A DNA stretch of 7,324 nt from assembly GCA_030627405.1 (NCBI GenBank), contig DAOUSD010000068.1, positions 1 to 7,324 of the forward strand, given 5' to 3'. The stretch is from Deltaproteobacteria bacterium. GTDB taxonomy: Bacteria; Desulfobacterota; Desulfobacteria; Desulfobacterales; ETH-SRB1. This document shows, one piece after another, positions 1 to 6,187 of this stretch (the first letter of the stretch is position 1; the number at the start of each line of letters is the position of its first letter). A model generated the notes under the pieces. That model did no database searches, was not told the origin of the DNA, and worked only from the letters and a program-made list of their open reading frames with translations. Position numbers and translations under genes: made by a program.

Positions 1-362
1 ACCTTGATCTGTGTGATTCCATCATGAAACCATTTTATCAGGGAAAGGCCTGCCATTGGGCAGTTCGTGCTTTTGAGCAGGAAGATTCCGAAGAAAATGC
101 CCTCTTGAGCGTGAGATACCTTCTCGAGGCGGGAGAGGCTGCAAAGGCAAGAAATATCTATAAGACAGTACAAGAAAAAGGGGATTATTTATTGCAAAAA
201 TGGATTCCTTACGAGTTTGAGCTCGCGCTGGCGCATGGGGAGCTTGATCCGTTTAATCGCATTTACGAAACTATTGAAATGACTGAAGGCGCATATATCC
301 CCGACAAAGTCAAAGAGGCGGCACACACATGGAAAAGGGTTCTGACATCTGCCTGGTTGTAG
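1..362 (+). CDS. pelE: Probable PelE, C-terminal fragment (partial at left edge)
   Basis: The reading frame is open from base 3, with no stop before the first in-window ATG at 24, so this is the C-terminal ~119 residues of a gene that begins left of the window. The visible part is soluble and predicted all-helical, with TPR-like helix pairs (for example a segment around LLEAGEAAKARNIYKTV followed by a second acidic helical pair). No membrane segment is visible. The assignment to PelE rests mainly on position: pelE lies immediately before pelF in known pel operons, and PelE proteins have an N-terminal membrane part followed by a TPR-like C-terminal region that contacts PelG. The stop codon lies 34 bp inside pelF, suggesting translational coupling. 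On its own the sequence would only justify 'TPR-like protein', so the PelE name is an inference from context. Confidence 0.62.
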   Translation, partial: LDLCDSIMKPFYQGKACHWAVRAFEQEDSEENALLSVRYLLEAGEAAKARNIYKTVQEKGDYLLQKWIPYEFELALAHGELDPFNRIYETIEMTEGAYIPDKVKEAAHTWKRVLTSAWL

Positions 363-1819
363 AAGGCAGCTACCCGTATGTTACCGGCGGAGTTTCTTCC
401 TGGCTTCAATGGCTCATGGAAAAAATGAAGGAGTTTACTTTTTCCATAGTGGCATTGATCCCCGAGGAAAAAAAGCATGAGGAACGGAAATACAACTTTC
501 CCGATAACGTCGTGTTGTACCGGGAATTTGTCTTGTTTGACTATGATGAAATAGAAAAACATCCCCCCTCGAAGCTCTCACGGAAAAAATGGCAGAGCAT
601 CTCCGACGGCCTTTATCAGCTTATGAACGATTGGAGAAAAGGGGTTCTTTCTGAAAGAAGTCTTTCCCTGATAAGGGAGCTTGTCAATAATGAAAATCCT
701 GGAATTTTCAGGAATTTTCTTGAGGATGAAGCCGCATTTGCCCTTCTAACAAAGATATATGAGAAGAGGAGGGAGGGTGCGGGATTTTTGAAGTATTTCT
801 ATGCCCACCGCAGTATTCATCTCATTCTTTTTCGAATGCTTTCACTCTATCAAAAGCTCCCATCCTCAAAGATCTATCACTCGCCGGGTACGGGATATGC
901 CGGCATGCTGGCATGTCTGAAATCGGCCATTGACGGGAAAAAATCGATTATCACCGAACATGGAATATACCTTCAGGAAAGAGAGATGGAACTCTTGAAG
1001 GCCGGCTGGCTGGAGGACCCTTACCTTAAAGAGATGTGGATCGATTTCTTTTCGGCCATATGCCGATGGCAATACAATTCATGCGACCGGCTCATCACGC
1101 TCTATCAGGGGAATAAGTGCCTTGAAGTCGAATATGGGGCCAGGGCGGAGAAGATCATGGTCGTGCCGAATGGAATCGAAGTCGCGCGTTTTAAAGAGGC
1201 AAGGTGCAGCCGTTGCACAAAAGACCCCAGAATGGTCGGCCTTGTGGGAAGGGTGGATAATGTAAAAGATATCAAGACATTCCTGCAGGTAATGGCAATA
1301 GTCAAAAAGGAGTATCAAAAGGTGGCGGCATGGATTATCGGGCCGACCGATAACCAGCCGGAGTATTACACGGAATGCACTGAACTTCTTGACATGCTTG
1401 GATTGAATGACACCATTACCTTTACCGGAATAGCGGATGTCCTTGATTATTACAAGAAGATGGATGTCCTTGTTTTGACGAGCATCAAAGAGGCAATGCC
1501 TCTCGTGGTGATGGAGGCCATGGCCTGCGGAATTCCAGTGGTGACTACGGATGTGGGCGCATGCAACGAGCTTGTATATGGCGTTGACGACGGCATAGGC
1601 CCTGCAGGAATTGTAGCAAGAATAAGGGATGTGCAGGCAATTGCCGAGGCTACCGTGAAGATACTCAAGGACACGGAACTGGCAAGCGATTTCGGGGAAA
1701 ACGGGATAAAGAGGATAGAGCAGCTCTACAGGGAAGACCTAATTATCAAGCAGTATTTTAATATATATCAGGAGGAACTCAATGGCGGGAATCTCATTCT
1801 TGCTGAAGAAACACATTAA
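329..1819 (+). CDS. pelF: PelF, Pel polysaccharide GT4 glycosyltransferase
   Basis: Cytoplasmic GT-B fold glycosyltransferase (family GT4) that polymerises Pel polysaccharide from a UDP-sugar donor. At 496 residues it matches the usual PelF length of about 500. The N-terminal domain opens with the PelF signature EGSYPYVTGGVSSW (residues 12-25), which includes the glycine pair of the GT-B nucleotide loop. A PelF-typical TEHGIYLQERE segment is at 209-219. The C-terminal Rossmann domain begins near 302 with GLVGRVDNVKDIKTF. The retaining-GT4 EX7E motif is E388...E396 within KEAMPLVVMEAMACGIPVV. The ATG at 329 is chosen because the PelF signature begins only a few residues after it; a modest AGAGG (314-318) lies 10 nt upstream. 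It overlaps the upstream gene by 34 bp and pelG by 38 bp. A CSRC pair at 293-296, in the linker between the domains, is a feature I do not associate with the family. No frameshift is seen. Confidence 0.95.
   Translation: MEKGSDICLVVEGSYPYVTGGVSSWLQWLMEKMKEFTFSIVALIPEEKKHEERKYNFPDNVVLYREFVLFDYDEIEKHPPSKLSRKKWQSISDGLYQLMNDWRKGVLSERSLSLIRELVNNENPGIFRNFLEDEAAFALLTKIYEKRREGAGFLKYFYAHRSIHLILFRMLSLYQKLPSSKIYHSPGTGYAGMLACLKSAIDGKKSIITEHGIYLQEREMELLKAGWLEDPYLKEMWIDFFSAICRWQYNSCDRLITLYQGNKCLEVEYGARAEKIMVVPNGIEVARFKEARCSRCTKDPRMVGLVGRVDNVKDIKTFLQVMAIVKKEYQKVAAWIIGPTDNQPEYYTECTELLDMLGLNDTITFTGIADVLDYYKKMDVLVLTSIKEAMPLVVMEAMACGIPVVTTDVGACNELVYGVDDGIGPAGIVARIRDVQAIAEATVKILKDTELASDFGENGIKRIEQLYREDLIIKQYFNIYQEELNGGNLILAEETH
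1770..1775 (+). promoter_or_regulatory. Ribosome binding site of pelG
   Basis: A perfect AGGAGG lies within the pelF coding region, 6 nt before the pelG ATG at 1782. It fixes the pelG start and shows that pelG is initiated independently, although its first 38 bp overlap the end of pelF. Confidence 0.85.
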
Positions 1820-3152
1820 ACGGCCACCCCTTGCCAGTTTTGTCATGATGGAAACCGAGCAGGCAAGCCAGGCGGTAGGGCCCTGGTTTCTGACCATTTC
1901 CTGCCTGTCTGTGATGGGGTTGTTGGTCTATCTTGCCACCGGCCAGTCCCCAACGCTGTTTTTTCTTGTGATTACCTATGCAACGGGTCTCTCTTTAATT
2001 ATTTCATCTCCTGTATATACTGTGCTCAACCGTTTTTTGGCAGACGAACTTTTTTTCAGAAGGACTGATTCCATTTTTAACGCCCTGATAGCATCATCTG
2101 TCATTATGGGTTCTTTTTCCATGTGCATCTCATCTGTTGTCATCTTTTTTTTATCTTCAGTCACTGCCAATTACAAAATAACCTTTGTTATCCTTACAAG
2201 TCTTCTATCACTCCTGTGGTGCATCGTCAGTGTAATAAATTCCCTTGATAAAGATCGTCTTACCTTTTTGATGTTTCTGACAGGCATGGGCATAAGCATC
2301 GGTCTTCTTTTGCTCACAGGCACAAGCGATGTCCAGGGGCTTATACTTATTTTTATTGCAGGTATTACCATTCCCATTTTAGGCGGATATGCCTATATCC
2401 TGAAGCTCTATCTTAGGGAATCGGTAAAAATGGATTGGAGATTTTTTATGCGTCCCAAGGCTTATAAGCCGGGACTGGCCTTATTTTTGGTTAACCTGGG
2501 TTTCTGGATAGATAAGCCTATCTTCTGGTATTCGAAAACAGCGGGCAGATCCATGTTTGATCCCTTTTTCCGGTATTCGCCTCAATACGACTTCCCATTT
2601 TTTGTGGCTATCAGTCTGATGATGATAGCGTCGTTCATAGTATATAGAGGCATAAAAAAGGAGATTAGAAATCCCTTCCGATTATTTATATTCAAGCTGT
2701 TAAACAATTTTCCTTTTCGGGAATTATCCATGGAAAAGGTGAACATTATTAATTCTGTAAGGCATATTATGCTGCGTATTTTACTCGTGCACGGCGGTGT
2801 TGTTATGGTGGTGCTTTTTTTCGTATCCACAGCTATTATTCCCCTTCCATGGACGAATCCCTTTGTATTTCATTATCTTATGATAGGAACTATATTTTTT
2901 GCCTTCTGGTTTTTCTGTATTCTTTTGATACAATATCTTGATGATTATGATTCCATTTTATGGCTGGCAACTGTTTTTCTTGTTTTGAATATTGTGAGCA
3001 CGGTTGTTTCCATAAAACTTGGCTGGGAATACTACGGTTTGGGCTTCATGATAACGTGTATGGTTTCTTCTGTTCTTTCTTTGATTGTTTTGAATTCAAA
3101 ACTTGGCAGACTTGAGTATGGTATTTTTAAAAAGGCCGTTCAGGTTCTTTAA
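1782..3152 (+). CDS. pelG: PelG, inner-membrane Pel polysaccharide transporter
   Basis: Polytopic inner-membrane protein of the MOP/PST-like flippase superfamily, thought to move the Pel chain across the cytoplasmic membrane together with PelE/PelD and PelF. At 456 residues it matches the family length. It begins with the family-typical MAGISFLLKK stretch and has about 12 hydrophobic segments, roughly at 34-51, 58-77, 101-125, 133-152, 161-180, 185-208, 229-250, 270-288, 331-352, 363-384, 391-410 and 415-437. The conserved PelG core is visible as GFWIDKPIFWYS (240-251) and YSPQYDFPFFVA (265-276). The loop after segment 8 (about 289-330, starting RGIKKEIRNPF) is basic. As I recall, PelG homologues often carry an acidic ETDF-type motif there, so this may be lineage-specific. 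The start is supported by a strong Shine-Dalgarno sequence at 1770-1775. It overlaps pelF by 38 bp and the following hydrolase by 35 bp. Confidence 0.93.
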   Translation: MAGISFLLKKHIKRPPLASFVMMETEQASQAVGPWFLTISCLSVMGLLVYLATGQSPTLFFLVITYATGLSLIISSPVYTVLNRFLADELFFRRTDSIFNALIASSVIMGSFSMCISSVVIFFLSSVTANYKITFVILTSLLSLLWCIVSVINSLDKDRLTFLMFLTGMGISIGLLLLTGTSDVQGLILIFIAGITIPILGGYAYILKLYLRESVKMDWRFFMRPKAYKPGLALFLVNLGFWIDKPIFWYSKTAGRSMFDPFFRYSPQYDFPFFVAISLMMIASFIVYRGIKKEIRNPFRLFIFKLLNNFPFRELSMEKVNIINSVRHIMLRILLVHGGVVMVVLFFVSTAIIPLPWTNPFVFHYLMIGTIFFAFWFFCILLIQYLDDYDSILWLATVFLVLNIVSTVVSIKLGWEYYGLGFMITCMVSSVLSLIVLNSKLGRLEYGIFKKAVQVL

Positions 3153-3882
3153 TCTCGGACTCATCATGATACCTCTTTTGGCAGGATTCGAAATCACATA
3201 TCTTCCCTTTGTGGAGATCAACAAGAATGATGATATCTATATCATATCACCATATGCGCAAGTAAAAGGGGATATATCTCGCGCGTTTGCGTATATCTCC
3301 CTTTGTGAAATCGAGATGAACTCCGGTTATCTTTCCTCCCTTCCTCCGCAAGCTATTGTGCGGAAGGTTGAGGATTGGCCGGCATTTCTCGTGGATATCT
3401 CATCTCCTGAATGGGAGAATATAGTAAAAAAGGAAGTTGAGTTTTTGCGGTCAAAGGGATTTGAAAACGTTTTTGTGGATACTGCGGATGATGTGGAAAT
3501 CCTTGGGAATCTACTGCCCGAAAAGCGAGAGCTTATCCATAGCAAAGGCGTAAGCCTTGTTCGAATGATAAAGAAGAGCATTCCTGGAAATATGATTATA
3601 AACAGGGGCTTCGGCATTTATGATGACATAAGGAACGACATCTGCGGCGTATTTATAGAATCTCTTTTTTATAAAAAGGAGGACTTGGCCTGGACCGAAA
3701 GGACGGACATGGACAAAAACACTGAGTGGCTGCTTGACAAAGTGGAGATGTTGAGAAGAGACAAAAAAATAATCCTTGCGGTGGATTATGCCCCAATGTC
3801 TGAAGACAAGAAGCTTGAGTTCCAAAAAAAGGCAAAACGCCTTGGTGTCTCATGGAAATGGGCCAGGGAGGACCTTCAATAA
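3118..3882 (+). CDS. Membrane-anchored GH114/PelA-type endo-polygalactosaminidase-like hydrolase
   Basis: Predicted extracytoplasmic glycoside hydrolase of the endo-alpha-1,4-polygalactosaminidase clan (COG2342/GH114, related to the PelA hydrolase domain, GH166), likely acting on the galactosamine-containing Pel polymer. With the ATG at 3118 it is 254 residues. A hydrophobic segment at about 12-31 after basic residues is a signal peptide or uncleaved anchor; no lipobox cysteine is present. A single TIM-barrel domain follows: AFAYISLCEIE (57-67, corresponding to the usual YxSxGE strand), DWPAFLVDISSPEW (86-99), GFENVFVDTADD (114-125, with D121), NMIINRGF (158-165), and GVFIESLFY (177-185, with E181). 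D121 and E181 sit where the catalytic acidic pair is expected. There is no deacetylase domain, unlike the roughly 950-residue Pseudomonas PelA. The start is uncertain: an in-frame TTG at 3103 gives 259 residues, and neither start has a good Shine-Dalgarno. It overlaps pelG by 35 bp and abuts the TPR gene. Confidence 0.82.
   Translation: MVFLKRPFRFFNLGLIMIPLLAGFEITYLPFVEINKNDDIYIISPYAQVKGDISRAFAYISLCEIEMNSGYLSSLPPQAIVRKVEDWPAFLVDISSPEWENIVKKEVEFLRSKGFENVFVDTADDVEILGNLLPEKRELIHSKGVSLVRMIKKSIPGNMIINRGFGIYDDIRNDICGVFIESLFYKKEDLAWTERTDMDKNTEWLLDKVEMLRRDKKIILAVDYAPMSEDKKLEFQKKAKRLGVSWKWAREDLQ
3867..3872 (+). promoter_or_regulatory. Ribosome binding site of the TPR gene
   Basis: GGAGGA, within AGGGAGGA at 3865-3872, lies 10 nt before the ATG at 3883 and inside the last codons of the hydrolase gene. 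The hydrolase stop (TAA, 3880-3882) directly abuts the ATG, so the site supports both this start and translational coupling. Confidence 0.7.
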
Positions 3883-6147
3883 ATGTATTCAAGAAAGCAT
3901 ATTCTCCAAGCTACTTTTTTTATCATTCTTGCGGGCATGACAGTGAGCGGCTATTTGCTCAAACCCATAGACTTGAAGATTGCTCATTATTATGAGTCGC
4001 TTTCCATGTACAAGGAAGCAATAGCGGCATATGAAAAGAGCCTGAAAACGACAAATGATCAGTATTTTCACAGGGAGATATTGATCAGGATTTCCATGCT
4101 CTGTCGTTATGTTGGAGACTACGATAAGTTTCTGGCCACTGTAAAACGTCTTTTAGACCTGGAATATAAGAGTCCCGAGCTCATGAGGGACGGAATGGAT
4201 ACCGCCATTGGCTTTTGGCGTTTTAGCCCGGCAAGCAAAATAAGACAGGATGATGTTATCTTTTTTGCTAACAAAAAGGATAATTGGGATTTTCTGATAG
4301 AGTTTTTATTGGGAAACCAGAGGCTTTATGAAGCGCTGGCTCTATATGATCAGGCATATAATTCAGGAGATTTAACAGAAAAACAGATAGAGAAGGCCGT
4401 CACCGTCTCAAGGTGGACAGGTGACATTCAGCAAAGGAAAAAGTGGCTTGAGCGAGCCGTAGATGTTATCGCCGACGCGAAACTGACAAGAGAACTTTTC
4501 AGAGTCTGTGTGGCCTTGGGGGATGAAGAAACGGCCATGCAGATGGCTTCGCGGATAACACCGAAGACTCTTGATGATTTTCTTTCTCTGGCCAGGCTTT
4601 ATAAAAAAACCGGAGATGAAAAAAAGGCCGGGGCGTTTAACCTAAAGGCGGAATCCATCTGTATTGAAAGGCTTGCCGTAATTAAGGATAAGGGAAGCGA
4701 CGAAAGCAAAAAGCTCCTGACTCAACTTGTGTATATCTATTGGGAAAATGGCAATTTTGAGTCGGTAATAGATACCGTTGAAGCTCTTTGTGCTCTCGGC
4801 TGCAAAGATAAAAAGCTGCTGGATGACGCACTCAACGCATCTCTCCATCTCTGGCGTAAAAATCCGGATAACAGGAAAAATCAGGAGAGGGTTATAAGGA
4901 TTGCGAGGAATATAGGCAAACAAGACTTTGTGGTCGATTTCCTTGTGCAGAACCGAAGAATTTCAGATGCCTTGAAGATATATGAACAGAAATGGCGTAA
5001 GGGGGAACTGTCGGCAGACAGCCTGAAGGTGGCAATGGAAGTTGCATGGTTACAGAATGACCCAACCCTGCGTAAGAGGTGGCTTGAAAGAGGCTCGGAG
5101 GCATTATCGCTTGAATGGAAGGACAAAGGGCTGATGGACAGCGCGTTCAACGTGTCCATGGATTTCTGGCGTGAAGATCCCGATAACAGTGAGAACCAGG
5201 AGAGGGTTATAAGGATTGCGGGAAATATGGGCAACGAAGACTTTGTGGCCGGTTTCCTTGTCTGGAACAAAAGGTATTCAGATGCTTTGAAGATATATGA
5301 AACAAGATGGCGCAAGGGCAAGCTGTCATCAGAGAATATGAAGAAGGCCATAGAGATTTCGTACTGGCAGAATGATCTGGTTTTACAAAAAAAATGGTTT
5401 AAAAGAGGGATTGCAGAATCATCAGACCCGAAAATCATGCGCAAACTGGCATACATATATTTAGATAATCATGAATATCAATCGGCGAAAAAACTCTTTT
5501 TCATGCTCAATAAGATAGAGCCGTCTAATAACGAATATCTTGCAAAACTGGCGCAGCTATTTGAGATAGAAGAAGATTATCGCACAGCGTATGATTTTTA
5601 CAAAAGGGTTTACAGCGAGACAAAGAATATAACCTATCTGGAAAGTATGGTGTCGTGCGCATATCATCTAGATCAGGCTGTTTATGAAGAAGCATTGCAA
5701 GAGTCGGCCGGACGGAATCCCACGGAAGAAAATCTGTTCAGACTTGCATCTTTTTATCTTTACGTGAGTAAGGACTACGAAAAGGCTAATGAGGTGCTTG
5801 AAAAAATTGTTCACAAGCATCCGTTTCCAAAATATCAGGTATTGTTATCCTATTCATTCTTGCAGATCGGTGACAACACAGCAGCATGCGATCTTTTGAA
5901 GCGTATTCCGCCGAAATTCCGGCAAGCATGGGGCACACAGCTTTTATCAAAACATTATCAGGAACAGGGGGAATGGAACAAAGCCATAGATGTTATCAAA
6001 GACTACATCAAATTTTACCCGGATGATACAAACACACTGCTCTGTCTCGCGTATATTTACAAACGAATGAATTGGACAGATGAATACCATGAACTCATTC
6101 AATCCATGTTGCCTTCCGGAGCGACGAGGCAGGTGAATGAAAAATGA
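3883..6147 (+). CDS. Membrane-anchored TPR protein, PelB scaffold-like without beta-barrel
   Basis: 754-residue protein with one N-terminal membrane segment (about 8-25, ILQATFFIILAGMTVSGY) and then helical TPR repeats to the C-terminus. Clear TPR units include IAHYYESLSMYKEAIAAYEKSL (33-54), AYIYLDNHEYQSAKKLFFML (523-542), LAQLFEIEEDYRTAYDFYKRV (556-576) and QEQGEWNKAIDVIKDYIKFYP (693-713). Topology suggests a periplasmic superhelix tethered to the inner membrane. As last gene of the pel cluster, directly after a PelA-like hydrolase, it most resembles the N-terminal TPR part of PelB, which scaffolds PelA and guides the polymer to the outer membrane. Pseudomonas PelB is about 1190 residues and ends in an outer-membrane barrel; this protein stops after the TPRs, with no amphipathic beta-strand region. 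Residues 310-414 and 415-511 are tandem duplicates, and 98-195 is a diverged third copy. The PelB link is an inference; a generic TPR exopolysaccharide export protein is the alternative. Confidence 0.85.
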   Translation: MYSRKHILQATFFIILAGMTVSGYLLKPIDLKIAHYYESLSMYKEAIAAYEKSLKTTNDQYFHREILIRISMLCRYVGDYDKFLATVKRLLDLEYKSPELMRDGMDTAIGFWRFSPASKIRQDDVIFFANKKDNWDFLIEFLLGNQRLYEALALYDQAYNSGDLTEKQIEKAVTVSRWTGDIQQRKKWLERAVDVIADAKLTRELFRVCVALGDEETAMQMASRITPKTLDDFLSLARLYKKTGDEKKAGAFNLKAESICIERLAVIKDKGSDESKKLLTQLVYIYWENGNFESVIDTVEALCALGCKDKKLLDDALNASLHLWRKNPDNRKNQERVIRIARNIGKQDFVVDFLVQNRRISDALKIYEQKWRKGELSADSLKVAMEVAWLQNDPTLRKRWLERGSEALSLEWKDKGLMDSAFNVSMDFWREDPDNSENQERVIRIAGNMGNEDFVAGFLVWNKRYSDALKIYETRWRKGKLSSENMKKAIEISYWQNDLVLQKKWFKRGIAESSDPKIMRKLAYIYLDNHEYQSAKKLFFMLNKIEPSNNEYLAKLAQLFEIEEDYRTAYDFYKRVYSETKNITYLESMVSCAYHLDQAVYEEALQESAGRNPTEENLFRLASFYLYVSKDYEKANEVLEKIVHKHPFPKYQVLLSYSFLQIGDNTAACDLLKRIPPKFRQAWGTQLLSKHYQEQGEWNKAIDVIKDYIKFYPDDTNTLLCLAYIYKRMNWTDEYHELIQSMLPSGATRQVNEK
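4174..4467 (+). repeat. Diverged intragenic repeat, copy A
   Basis: Encodes residues 98-195 of the TPR protein, a diverged relative of copies B and C. The shared pattern is a helix ending in FW (111-112, compare LW and FW in B and C), DFLIEFLLGNQRLYEALALYD (136-156, compare DFVVDFLVQNRRISDALKIYE), and RKKWLERA (185-192, compare RKRWLERG). It lies 212 residues before copy B, about twice the 105-residue unit. DNA identity is low, so this is an older duplication. Confidence 0.65.
4810..5124 (+). repeat. Intragenic 105-residue repeat, copy B
   Basis: Encodes residues 310-414 of the TPR protein, with markers WRKNPDN (324-330), NQERVIRIA (333-341), SDALKIYE (361-368) and WRKGELS (371-377). It aligns without gaps to the next copy at an offset of exactly 315 bp. 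More than half of the residues are identical by eye, and one stretch of 24 bp (4882-4905) is perfectly identical to 5197-5220 in the next copy, in the same reading phase. Confidence 0.85.
5125..5415 (+). repeat. Intragenic 105-residue repeat, copy C
   Basis: Encodes residues 415-511 of the TPR protein. Markers are WREDPDN (429-435), NQERVIRIA (438-446), SDALKIYE (466-473) and WRKGKLS (476-482). It follows copy B head to tail. The 24-bp stretch at 5197-5220 is identical to 4882-4905, pointing to a comparatively recent in-frame tandem duplication. Confidence 0.85.
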
Positions 6148-6154
6148 AAGACCT

Positions 6155-6178
6155 TTTTTCAATGGTCTCCTTGAAAAA
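6155..6178. terminator. Inverted repeat in the convergent gap, possible terminator
   Basis: TTTTTCAA (6155-6162) and TTGAAAAA (6171-6178) form a perfect 8-bp stem around an 8-nt loop, inside the 40-bp gap between the convergent TPR and MFS genes. The position suits a bidirectional terminator. However, the stem is AT-rich and weak, and no clean U-tract follows it on the + strand, so the role is tentative. Confidence 0.4.
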
Positions 6179-6187
6179 GTGATTTGA

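Noticed and set aside
263..562. 99-codon - strand open frame across the pelE/pelF junction
   Set aside because: It is fully antisense to well-supported coding sequence, with no ribosome binding site or family resemblance.
2145..2152. Run of eight T in pelG as a possible frameshift or phase-variation site
   Set aside because: The frame is intact on both sides and the PelG signatures continue in register, so there is no evidence of slippage; the same holds for the run of eight A near 5387-5394 in the TPR gene.
3232..3252. AT-rich dyad around GATATCTATATCATATC
   Set aside because: It lies inside the hydrolase coding region, encodes normal residues (DDIYIISPY), and shows no operator-like context.
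3511..3825. 104-codon - strand open frame inside the hydrolase gene
   Set aside because: It is antisense to the conserved GH114-type domain; the + strand frame explains the sequence fully.
4881..5456. 191-codon open frame on the - strand opposite the TPR gene
   Set aside because: It lies antisense to the duplicated TPR repeats, its length follows from the repeated codon pattern of the + strand gene, and its translation shows low-complexity serine/leucine content with no recognisable domain.
6151..6168. Alternative hairpin AGACC...GGTCT after the TPR stop
   Set aside because: The stem is only 5 bp with a 10-nt loop and is mutually exclusive with the better 8-bp inverted repeat at 6155-6178.
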